Source: UBA1672 sp050633285
GTDB lineage: Bacteria > Pseudomonadota > Alphaproteobacteria > Micavibrionales > Micavibrionaceae
NCBI GenBank assembly: GCA_050633285.1
Contig: JBOEGG010000008.1
Coordinates: 46,808 to 110,807 of the forward strand
Length of the DNA: 64,000 bases
Direction: 5' to 3'
Under the pieces are notes generated by a model, which was given only the letters and a program-made list of their open reading frames with translations, did no database searches and was not told the DNA's origin. This document shows, piece after piece, positions 27,901 to 35,891 of this stretch (position 1 is its first letter; the number at the start of each line of letters is the position of its first letter). Made by a program: the position numbers and the translations under genes.

Positions 27901-30900
27901 TTTACATTGTTTAATAGTTCTATCGTGACATTATTGATGCCATTATCTGCACCGTTTTGCACGCCGTTGTTATTTTCATCAAAGAAGACACGGCCAGATA
28001 TGGTCGAGGGGACAATTTCGGCAAAGTTATTATTTATTGAACCGGAAACTTCGCCTGACCCACCATCATTATTTAGGATGATTGTTGTGATTTGGCTGCT
28101 TGTGGTGGTGGGGTTAGATGCTGTTCCAATTGTGCCTGTACTGCCGTTTGTGGCGATGATTGATCCTGCATTCGTGATCCCATTTGTTGTGCCTGTTGGT
28201 TGGGTGGTCTCGCAGACAGAATAAGTTCCTGTATTTAATAGTGAGAAAGTATAATTACCTGCTGCATCTGTTGTTGCGGTATTTACAAGGCCGCCGGAGC
28301 ATGTTGTTCCTGAACGTAATTCTATAGATACACCTGAAAGTGCAGAATCTGTTGCGGGCTCGTATGTGCCATTTGGTGTCACATTGTTATCTTGGAATAC
28401 GCGTCCTGAAATATACCCTAATGTACTGATTGTTAATTCCGCATTCGCAGGATCGGGGTTATTGCCAAAGTTCGTGCGCAGTTCACCAGCGGGGATGTTA
28501 TTTGTATGTACTCCGGGCGTTGATGCGGTTACATCGACACTGATGGTACAGCCATTAACCGGGATTGTTGCGCCGTTTGCATATGTGATTGTCCCGCTTC
28601 CTGCATTTGCTGTGACTGTGCCCGGACATGTTTTTGTGATGTTGGGTGTACCTGCTACCACTACATTACCGGGGGCGGTTGGCAGTGTGTCTGTAAAGAG
28701 TGAGGTTAGTGTAATTGTGCTGTCATTATCATTGCCCAGATAAATCGTCATGGTGGATGTGCCGCCTGCGGCAATAACGGCAGGGGAAAACTCCTTTGTT
28801 ACGCTTGGTGGTGAAGAAATTACAATCTCTGCACGTGTTGGTTCGTCGTTTGTTACACCCTCGAATGTTGTGACATTGTTTGCGGGAATTGTATTAACGT
28901 ATGTGCCTGTAATATTGCTGAGTACTTGAACGGTTAGAGTACAGCTACCGCTCGCAGGGATGGTTGCACCTGTTAGTGTGATTGTTGTTGATGAGGCAGG
29001 TGCGTTAACAACGCCATTTGTACATGTAGTAGACGCGGATGGCGTTTGTGCAATTACCAAGCCAGAGGGAAGGGTATCCGTGAGGGATGCTTGTGTTAAC
29101 GGGTCGGTATTTGAGTTTGTTAATGCAATGACTAATGGTGCTGTTGCGCCAACGGACCGTGATGCACTGCCTGTTGTAAAGCCAGCGGGGTTTCCACTAT
29201 CCAATGTAAAACCGCCAATGGCTTTGTTGATGGTCAGGGGGGCTTTTACATGTAAGATATCTGTTGTTGGTTGAGAGTTCTGGGATGGAATTCCGCCAAT
29301 TGTTCCTGTGACATCACCAATAGGGATTGTATTGGTGTAATCACCTGCTGCGGCGGCGGTGACATCAATTTCTGAATAACATGTTTGTGCTATACCACCT
29401 GAGGCGGCAGGAATATTTGCTCCGTTTACGCTGACCTGTGCAGTGGTGGGTGTGGACACAGTTGCGCCCAGACAGGTTGTTGTCGGGTTTGCGCCCGGTG
29501 GTACAACAACGCCGGTCGGGAGGTTATCTGTTACACTGACATTTGCGGCGGGCTGAGCCGTTGGATTGAAGAATGTAATGCGTAGACGAGAACGTGCGCC
29601 GGGTTCGATAATGTTGGGTGTGAATTTTTTCGTGACACCAAGGTTGCCTTGTGTGGTTAGGCTTGTTGTTGCTGCCCCAGCATTGCTTAGACCTTGATCG
29701 GTTGTAACACCGCCAATGGGAATAAAATTTGTAATTCCGCCTATCACGACAGAGGTGACATTAACCGTGACTTCACAGGTTGCAGACGCAGATAAAGATG
29801 CCCCTGCAAGAGAGAATGATGTTGCATCAGGAGTTGCGCTAATAATACCGCCCGAACATGTTGTACTGGCGTTTGGTGTGGATGATATACGCATACCGTT
29901 TGCGGTTGCGCCTGATGTCCCATCTATGGTGAAGTAATCAGTGAAACCTAGATTTGTAACGGCTTGTGTGCTGTTTGTAAGTGTTACTGTTAAAACACTT
30001 GTTTGACCGGGAAATGTTAAAGTGCTTGGGTTTGTGGCTTTTGCGACCGTTATTCCGGTTGGTGCGTTAAAGTTCAATGTGCCGATAACGGCTGTTTGAT
30101 TTTCAACACCACCGTCTGCGGTGATGTTACCGACGGGGATTGTGTTAACCCAATTTGCTGCGCCAGTGGCAACAACATCAAACAAGACATCACAGGTTCC
30201 GTTGGCGGGTATTTCTGCACCGGATATTGAAACGGAGGAATCTCCGGCATTGCCGGTAAATACGGCTGTACCTGCGCAGGTTGTTTGTGCATTTGGTGGA
30301 TTTGCCAATGTCATGCCTGTAGGCAATGGATCTGTTAGGTTGATTCCTGTTAATGCGATATCACCGCCGTTTGACAGGCGTACAATTACAGTCGACATAC
30401 CACCAGATGAGACGCTGCTTGGTGTAAATGTTTTGGTTGCGGAAAGAGAGGATGTGTATGTAATGCGTTGCGTGTTGGAATTGATTGGACCAATTGCATT
30501 TGGTGTACCATTACCAAAAGTTTGTGTGCCTGCGATTGTGGCGGTGTTGTCATAAACACCTGCTGCACCAATCACATCAACTTGTACGGTACATGTTCCT
30601 GCCGTGCCGGTTCCGTTACTTACGCGGGCGGGGATGGTTGCCCCGTTCATTGTCACTGAAGTAGAGTTTTCGACTGCTGTTATAACGCCTCCGCTACATG
30701 TGGTGGCGGCATTTGCGGGAGTTGCAATGCGCAGTTGCCCCGAGCCTGAATTTGCGGCAGGTAGTGTATCGGTTAATGTTGCGGCGGTGATTGGGTTTGC
30801 GGAAATGTTACGTAAGGTGAACATCATCGTTGAAATTGCATTTTCAGCCAATGGTCCGGCGGGAGAGAATGACTTTTCAGTGGTAAATGTATCTGCATCT

Positions 30901-32765
30901 ACGCTGGATGAAGTTGTGTTCGATGCCCCACCGTTACATGTTGCGCCTCCATTGTGACAGACATCCCCTGCGTTTATGACGTTGCTTACAGATGATCCGT
31001 CACCTGCGGTGGTGTCTGTCATACTCCAGAATGTAAGGGTACAGCTTCCCGGTGTGAAGGAGGATGCGCGTGCGGGTAATGTACCAATTGTCAAAGAGGC
31101 ACTGGTCGCGCCAAGAACTGTTGGAACGGTTAGTCCGACACAGCTTGTGCCTGATATACTTGGCGTGAAATCAATTCCGCCAATTATTCCGGTTAAGAAT
31201 GTTTGCCCATTTGTGAATGTGTCTGTCGTTTCTACGTTGTTAATTGCAGAGCTTGACCAGTTTTGTATTTCCACCGTGTACTGTACAGGGTTACCGGGAG
31301 CAGGGTTAGAGGGGGATACTGTTTTTAGAACACGAAGCTCATCAGATACCAGTAAAGAAGCAGATGTGGTCTCTGATACTATTCCCGGTGTTGTTGTGCC
31401 GACTGTGCCTTGGGCGATGGTGTTTGTGAAAGATATCGGTACATTTGGTGTTTGTGCCGTCGCTGTAAAATTTGTGGTTAATGTACATGTCTGGCCAGCA
31501 GCTATGGTCGTGTTACCTGTTTGGGTGACACCCAGATCGTTGACTGTGCGCGTGAATGTCCCCGGTGTGCCCCCACCTGTACAAGACATGCTGGGTATGC
31601 CTGTTGTTTTTAGGCCATATGCAAGGTCGCCAACCCCATCTATCGGACTGTCTGTGAATGAATTGATTGTTAGTGGAGCGTCCCCGTCATTTGTGAAGAT
31701 AACATCGAACGTGTCGCTTTGACCGCTGGCGATCGCGGCATTGTTGAAGGATTTATCGACGCGAAGAGGGGAGCGTGTGCGCACTGATGCGGATGCATTT
31801 GATGGAATTAGGCCTAAATCATTACTGAAATCTGTTGTGCCGTTAATTGTGTTATTTACGGAGCTTGTTTGATATAAACCGTTTGTTTGACGTGCTTCTA
31901 CATCTACTGTGATTGTACATGTCTCACCTGCGGCAACAGTTGCGCCTGTTGCTGTTACGGAAGTGCCACCAGCCACAGGTGTGAATGTTGCAGGTGTGCC
32001 TCCGCCCGTACATGCCGTTGTTGCATTGGGTGGGGCTGCAACTTGTATAAGGGGTGTTCCGCCAAGCAATGGGAATGTGTCTGTAATGTTAACGTTTGGT
32101 AGGTCAATGACGCTCGTGTTTCCGATTGCGATTGTCAGGGTGGTTGTATTTCCACCAAGTATAAGGGTGGAGTTCCCGAATGCTTTGTCTATTGTCGGAA
32201 CAGGTACGCTAAGTATGTTAACGCTTTGGTTTACTGCGCCACTATTGGCAACCGGAGCGCCATCGTTCCCTGTTACTGCGCCATTGGCGATTTCATAATT
32301 GTATGTTGCTGATGCGCCGTTTGATGATCCTGCCGTTACGGGGATTATAATCGTACACGTACCGTCTGTACTGCTTAGTGTATCCCGTGCGGGTATGACA
32401 CCGCCTGTTAATGATAGTGTTTGTGTTCCATCCGTTGCGGTAAGGGTACCAACGCCTGGTGCTGTGGATGGGACGGATGGGTCGGTACAGTTATATGTTG
32501 CAACGCCGTTTATTTTTAATCCGTTGGGTAGCGTTCCGGGCAGAAGATTTGAGAATGCAACAGCGTTAATGGCGGCGGCGGCATTGTTATTCGATAGCGT
32601 TATTTCGAGTTGTGTGGTTTCACCGGGGTTAATTGATGTTGGTTGGCCCGTGACCAGTGTTACAGATGTCCCTAATCCTGCGATTGCAACGTTGCTGTAG
32701 AGGGCTATGATAGCAAAACATATGAAGCTTTGGATGAAGTGGCAGAGTGTACGTCTACATGGCAT
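24990..32765 (-). CDS. Giant DUF11/SdrD-B-like repeat surface protein
   Basis: 2591 residues with an N-terminal signal peptide (hydrophobic FICFAIIALYSNVAIAG, to about 30). About ten DUF11-type repeats follow, each starting with a K-[TSA]-F/x-P strand (DKSFNN, TKTFTPSS, TKKFTPNI, TKEFSPAV) and containing a CTITVDV-like strand. Three SdrD-B-like domains come next (ISGRVFFDENNNG, ITGSVFFDYDNN type), then another DUF11, a further SdrD-like (SGTIWRDDNHDRQIDPGEE), a carboxypeptidase-regulatory-like segment, a DUF11 and a final GKVFDDANRNGYQDKGE domain. The composition is Thr/Gly/Asn-rich and Lys-poor, as in secreted adhesins. The Asp/Asn loops suggest calcium binding. No sortase motif; the coupled OmpA/barrel protein is the likely outer-membrane partner. 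Ribosome site GGAG is 11 bases from ATG. Confidence 0.8.
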   Translation of the reverse strand: MPCRRTLCHFIQSFICFAIIALYSNVAIAGLGTSVTLVTGQPTSINPGETTQLEITLSNNNAAAAINAVAFSNLLPGTLPNGLKINGVATYNCTDPSVPSTAPGVGTLTATDGTQTLSLTGGVIPARDTLSSTDGTCTIIIPVTAGSSNGASATYNYEIANGAVTGNDGAPVANSGAVNQSVNILSVPVPTIDKAFGNSTLILGGNTTTLTIAIGNTSVIDLPNVNITDTFPLLGGTPLIQVAAPPNATTACTGGGTPATFTPVAGGTSVTATGATVAAGETCTITVDVEARQTNGLYQTSSVNNTINGTTDFSNDLGLIPSNASASVRTRSPLRVDKSFNNAAIASGQSDTFDVIFTNDGDAPLTINSFTDSPIDGVGDLAYGLKTTGIPSMSCTGGGTPGTFTRTVNDLGVTQTGNTTIAAGQTCTLTTNFTATAQTPNVPISFTNTIAQGTVGTTTPGIVSETTSASLLVSDELRVLKTVSPSNPAPGNPVQYTVEIQNWSSSAINNVETTDTFTNGQTFLTGIIGGIDFTPSISGTSCVGLTVPTVLGATSASLTIGTLPARASSFTPGSCTLTFWSMTDTTAGDGSSVSNVINAGDVCHNGGATCNGGASNTTSSSVDADTFTTEKSFSPAGPLAENAISTMMFTLRNISANPITAATLTDTLPAANSGSGQLRIATPANAATTCSGGVITAVENSTSVTMNGATIPARVSNGTGTAGTCTVQVDVIGAAGVYDNTATIAGTQTFGNGTPNAIGPINSNTQRITYTSSLSATKTFTPSSVSSGGMSTVIVRLSNGGDIALTGINLTDPLPTGMTLANPPNAQTTCAGTAVFTGNAGDSSVSISGAEIPANGTCDVLFDVVATGAANWVNTIPVGNITADGGVENQTAVIGTLNFNAPTGITVAKATNPSTLTFPGQTSVLTVTLTNSTQAVTNLGFTDYFTIDGTSGATANGMRISSTPNASTTCSGGIISATPDATSFSLAGASLSASATCEVTVNVTSVVIGGITNFIPIGGVTTDQGLSNAGAATTSLTTQGNLGVTKKFTPNIIEPGARSRLRITFFNPTAQPAANVSVTDNLPTGVVVPPGANPTTTCLGATVSTPTTAQVSVNGANIPAASGGIAQTCYSEIDVTAAAAGDYTNTIPIGDVTGTIGGIPSQNSQPTTDILHVKAPLTINKAIGGFTLDSGNPAGFTTGSASRSVGATAPLVIALTNSNTDPLTQASLTDTLPSGLVIAQTPSASTTCTNGVVNAPASSTTITLTGATIPASGSCTLTVQVLSNITGTYVNTIPANNVTTFEGVTNDEPTRAEIVISSPPSVTKEFSPAVIAAGGTSTMTIYLGNDNDSTITLTSLFTDTLPTAPGNVVVAGTPNITKTCPGTVTANAGSGTITYANGATIPVNGCTISVDVTASTPGVHTNNIPAGELRTNFGNNPDPANAELTISTLGYISGRVFQDNNVTPNGTYEPATDSALSGVSIELRSGTTCSGGLVNTATTDAAGNYTFSLLNTGTYSVCETTQPTGTTNGITNAGSIIATNGSTGTIGTASNPTTTSSQITTIILNNDGGSGEVSGSINNNFAEIVPSTISGRVFFDENNNGVQNGADNGINNVTIELLNNVNTVIGTTTTDTNGDYSFTNLQPGTYSVREPNQPSDTNNGLTIAPAIDNSGTTGTPTGVGTVPSEIATIILPPNTDATGHNFAEIPYGRTITGSVFFDYDNNAAENGIDYGIENVTLDLTGTDVNGTPVTANTTTLTNGTYSFTSLPEGTYSITQPAQPTGTTNGTTTAGTTGGTASNPSATTSQIITIDLTGTNTLSAGNDFPEIPVTTPDLTIAKTHSPASFAAGSSTGIFTIAPSNIGGADSTGTITITDTLPTGLTLASIPVGTDWSCSATIGGSSFTCNTMAVISSSATGNDISFRVFTDASATGQLLTNQAVISGGGEPPGFENNNTARDTVGISTIATVSGTIWRDDNHDRQIDPGEELVEGWNVELTLNGTIVDTVTTAADGTYTFTNVSPGSGYEIRFREPNTGLLFGNAVTNEQGINPASGTRDTGTSTINGGTNAGNPAGADTAAGTGTLKDLLVLAGDNIIEQSLPLDPAGVVYDAVTRVPIAGAQVTITGPGGFNPAIHLVSGQGTVTTGSDGFYQFLLTPTAPIGTYTLAITTYPGGYVPAPSALIPVCTNTLTVNAVPDPALVHDAATAPDLASPIHDPATCPAATAALAPANQASTQHYFNFVLDATTSGDLVNNHIPLDPTGAGDIVIIKTTPVVSTSIGQLVPYTITVRNTSTNNYTALDILDTIPAGFKYVKESGSTDGVKLEPTVNGRSVTWENQTLNAGQSRTYKLILVVGSGVQTGEYTNRAQVLSNPGSVTISNIATAVVRIIPDPVFDCSDIIGKVFDDANRNGYQDKGEVGIANVRVATVNGLLVTTDNHGRFHVACADIPDEERGSNFLMKLDERTLPTGYRVTTENPRAVRVTRGKMTKLNFGAAIHRVVRIDMQDSAFIPNEIALRTQWQQQLIALPEQLGTEPSIVRIAYKAQNESEALARKRLKNVVKTLRDEWGETECCHDIMIEEELILPASSAKKGDK

Positions 32766-33087
32766 TTTGATATTCGCTCCAGAATAGGATGTTTCATGGG
32801 TGTGGATTTATGGTTGGAGTGCCATTATATGCAGTTGCTTGTCTCGAATCATTATCCTTTTGTGTTGATTCTGCGTTTATACACAGTATTTTAGCCGATT
32901 CTGATTGTTTTTATTTATTTCTGTTTTTTGGTTGAGGGCAGTGTTACTTTGGGGGAGTAAATTAACTTTTCTTGTCTGTATTGCGTTAACGCTTGCAAGG
33001 TGTGGGTAAATGGGAGCTAGTGCACATTAAAAATACAGTGGATGATAATTATTGAATTCGTAACTTTTGAATGTTACCGTAAATTTT
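32766..33087. other. Divergent intergenic region, no gene seen
   Basis: This AT-rich gap separates the giant surface-protein gene (minus) from the metal-efflux operon (plus) and must carry both promoters. I could not find a confident promoter pair, metal-responsive palindrome or small gene. Confidence 0.4.
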
Positions 33088-33405
33088 ATGAGCAAGTTTT
33101 TTTTGATACTTCCTGTCTTTGCGCTGATCGTTTCTGTAACGGTCTGTGTTTCGCATGCTCATGCCAGTGTTGAAACATCATCTGAAATTGCCGCGAATAT
33201 TGATGCTACATCTCATGCCGACCATGTGTCGGATGTTGATGGCTGTGATATGTCTTGTGGTGGGTGCTGTTTTCATCATGCTATGGATATTTCATATGGG
33301 GTAAAAGACCTCATCTCTTTTGCCGCGCATAAAGTTTTATTGTCGGATGCAATTTTGTTTGTACCGGACTTCGTTTACGGCCTTAAACGCCCTCCCAAAT
33401 CTTAA
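33088..33405 (+). CDS. Small exported Cys/His-rich protein heading czc operon
   Basis: 105 residues from the ATG at 33088; a TTG 21 bases upstream is in frame but gives no better start. Signal peptide FFLILPVFALIVSVTVCVSHAHA, then a short His/Asp/Cys region with the cluster CDMSCGGCCFHH (about residues 58-69), a plausible soft-metal ligand set. The tail ends PPKS. It lies 140 bases upstream of czcC-like and reads the same way. Many heavy-metal RND operons start with a small periplasmic metal-binding protein, so a metal-sensing or chaperone role is likely but unproven. Confidence 0.6.
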   Translation: MSKFFLILPVFALIVSVTVCVSHAHASVETSSEIAANIDATSHADHVSDVDGCDMSCGGCCFHHAMDISYGVKDLISFAAHKVLLSDAILFVPDFVYGLKRPPKS

Positions 33406-33546
33406 TTTTATAAGGCGTAGTGTGTCTGTTTTTTGGTGAATGCCATAAACAGGCCAATCTTTACGACCTTATTTTCTTTCACAAGACGCATTGTTTGTTT
33501 TGAACATTGTCTTGTGCCCTGATTCATTCAAAATAAGGACATTATA

Positions 33547-34830
33547 ATGAAAAAATTAATCCATATGCCTGTGTTGGCTTTTATCTTATGGTCACCGACC
33601 ATAGCTAACGGGGAAACATTAGATAAACAGACGGCGTTACAACGCGCTTTACAAAATAACCCGACTTATATGGCTGCATTGGCTAATATTGATGTTGCCG
33701 AGGGCGCGCGTCTTCAAGCTTCACTTTTGCCAAACCCTGATGCTGTTTTCGAAATAGAAAATTTTGCAGGAGATGATGAAAATGAAAGTTTTGATGGTGC
33801 GGAAATCACGTTTGGTATTGAGCAAACGATTGAAATCGGTGGTAAACGTGGCAATCGGATAGATGTTGCGCGCTTTACATATGAAATTACAAAGGCACAA
33901 GCACAGGCGCAAGCTCTTAGTCTTCTTGCTGAAACTGAATATGCGTTTATGCGTGTGGCGGTGGCAGGGGAACGTATGGCGCTTGCCGATAAACGTTTGG
34001 TACTTGCCGATAAAACCCATGAAATTGTTAAAAAGCGGATTGGAGCGGCAAAAGCAGCAGACATTCAACACACTAAAGCTGATATAGAGCGCGCTGCTGC
34101 AAAAGTTGAAAAACGTAAAGCGCAAAAAGAAGTGATGATAGCACAAAATAATTTGGCACGATTACTTGGTGTTATGGATGCATCTGATTTTGATGTTACA
34201 GCTGATTTAAGTGTACTGCCGAAGCGGATTACAAAGCAATCTCTCTTGGATGCTTTAAAAGATACTCCGCAATCCCAAGCGCAGGAATTTGCCAAAATGC
34301 AGGCTCGATCCTCTTTGGACTTGGCACGATCACAAGGTGTTCCTGATCCGACTCTTGGTCTGGGTGTAAGGCGGTTTAATGAGAGTGATGGCACGGCTTT
34401 GGTGGCTAGTCTTTCATTTCCGATCCCTGTTTTGAATCGCAATCAGGGCGGTATTAAAGAGGCGGAAGCCAATGTGATTAAGGTTGAGGCACAGGGCTAT
34501 GCTGCCGGATTATCATTGCATCAATCGGCAATCCAAGCGTGGGAGAGTTTAACTTTGGCATTGGAAGAAACCGATCGTTATCAAAGTGAAATCATCCCGA
34601 GTGCACGTAAAGCTTATAGGCAAGCTGATGATGGTTATGGGCGTGGCGCATTTACATTTTTAGACCTGCTTGATGCTCAACGTACTTTGTATGAGGTACA
34701 GGAAGCACGCTTGGATAGTCTCTTAAGTGTGTATGAAGCAAAAGCACAAACAGATTTTTTAATGGGAACACATAGCACTTTTATAGAGCAGCTTTCTCAA
34801 ACAGATAATAAAGGACAAGATAATGAATAA
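33547..34830 (+). CDS. Heavy-metal efflux outer-membrane protein (CzcC-like)
   Basis: 427-residue TolC-family protein with a signal peptide (to about residue 21). Both outer-membrane efflux repeats are present: LQASLLPNPD and FGIEQTIEIGGKRG in the first, VPDPTLGLGVRRF and VASLSFPIPVLNRNQG in the second. The EIGGKR and PIPVLNRNQG sequences are typical of the CzcC/CusC-type metal branch. It overlaps the adaptor gene by 8 bases. Confidence 0.92.
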   Translation: MKKLIHMPVLAFILWSPTIANGETLDKQTALQRALQNNPTYMAALANIDVAEGARLQASLLPNPDAVFEIENFAGDDENESFDGAEITFGIEQTIEIGGKRGNRIDVARFTYEITKAQAQAQALSLLAETEYAFMRVAVAGERMALADKRLVLADKTHEIVKKRIGAAKAADIQHTKADIERAAAKVEKRKAQKEVMIAQNNLARLLGVMDASDFDVTADLSVLPKRITKQSLLDALKDTPQSQAQEFAKMQARSSLDLARSQGVPDPTLGLGVRRFNESDGTALVASLSFPIPVLNRNQGGIKEAEANVIKVEAQGYAAGLSLHQSAIQAWESLTLALEETDRYQSEIIPSARKAYRQADDGYGRGAFTFLDLLDAQRTLYEVQEARLDSLLSVYEAKAQTDFLMGTHSTFIEQLSQTDNKGQDNE

Positions 34831-35866
34831 GACATTTATATTAATGAGCACTGTGCTCTTTGGATGGCAATTGGCACCTTCTATGGTATTTGCGGAAAAA
34901 ACTGAGGCAGCTCAGCATGAAAATCATAGTCATGATGAACAAGAAGATCATAGTGATGAAGGTGGTCATGATCATGGAAATGATGATGCGGGTGGTGATG
35001 ATCACAGTGCGGATGGTGATAGTCATGAAGGGCATGATGACCATGGTGAAGAAGGTAAAGTTGAGATATCTCCCGAGGCTGCGAAGCTTTCCGGTGTTGA
35101 AATTATGCAAGCGGCTCCGGCAATGGTTGCAGTGACGACACCACTTACAGGGCGGATTATTCTTAATGAAAATAAGACATCCAACGTACGTGCTCGTTTC
35201 CCGGGTTTTGTGAAAGCTGTGCATGTTAATTTGGGGGATACGGTAAAGAAGGGGCAGAAGCTTGTCAGTGTTGAAAGTAATGAAAGCCTGAAAACATATA
35301 CCGTTATTTCTCCTATGGATGGTGTTGTTCTTAAGCGTGATACAAATATTGGTGATGTCACAAATGGTAAAGAGTTGTTTGTGATCGCCGATTTATCGAC
35401 GGTATGGGCGAAATACCATATCTTTCCGCGTGATATCAAGAATATCAAAAAAGGCCAAAGTGTTGATGTGCATACGCTTGATGAGAATACGCGTCAGGTG
35501 GCAGAAGTTTCTATGTTATTTCCGATGACTGATGCGTTGAGCCAAACTGTGATTGCGATTGCTGAGCTTTCGAATGAGGATGGTGTTTGGCGGCCGGGTA
35601 TGACGATTGAAGGGGATATTAAAGTTGGTGAAAAACAAGCTGGTATCGCTGTGCCTAAAACGGCTCTTCAATTTTTGGAAGGTAAGCAAGTTATTTTTGT
35701 CAAAGATGGTAACAGTTATGAACCTCGATTTGTTGAAATTGGTATGACAGGTACCAAAAATGTGGAAGTGATTTCCGGTCTTAAACACGGTGAAGCCTAC
35801 GTTAGTGCAGGAAGCTTTGTGATTAAAGCGGATCTCTTGAAAGCTACGGCTGCTCACTCCCATTAA
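34823..35866 (+). CDS. Heavy-metal efflux periplasmic adaptor (CzcB-like)
   Basis: 347 residues: signal peptide (about 1-24), then a His/Asp/Glu-rich segment (about 29-75, ten His) that probably binds divalent metal. The adaptor fold follows, with the half-lipoyl pair (FVKAVHVNLGDTVKKGQ and TVISPMDGVV) and no long coiled-coil hairpin, as in CzcB/CusB-type adaptors. The C-terminal HSH could add a metal site. Middle gene of a C-B-A operon. Confidence 0.92.
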   Translation: MNKTFILMSTVLFGWQLAPSMVFAEKTEAAQHENHSHDEQEDHSDEGGHDHGNDDAGGDDHSADGDSHEGHDDHGEEGKVEISPEAAKLSGVEIMQAAPAMVAVTTPLTGRIILNENKTSNVRARFPGFVKAVHVNLGDTVKKGQKLVSVESNESLKTYTVISPMDGVVLKRDTNIGDVTNGKELFVIADLSTVWAKYHIFPRDIKNIKKGQSVDVHTLDENTRQVAEVSMLFPMTDALSQTVIAIAELSNEDGVWRPGMTIEGDIKVGEKQAGIAVPKTALQFLEGKQVIFVKDGNSYEPRFVEIGMTGTKNVEVISGLKHGEAYVSAGSFVIKADLLKATAAHSH

Positions 35867-35891
35867 AGATATTCATTAAAGGATAACAACA

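Noticed and set aside
24990..32765. Repeated DNA that might suggest a CRISPR or tandem-repeat array, and long open frames on the plus strand
   Set aside because: The periodicity follows the DUF11 protein repeats, which differ in length and sequence; there are no identical short repeats with unique spacers. The opposite frames lack ribosome sites and have the low-complexity look of antisense reading.
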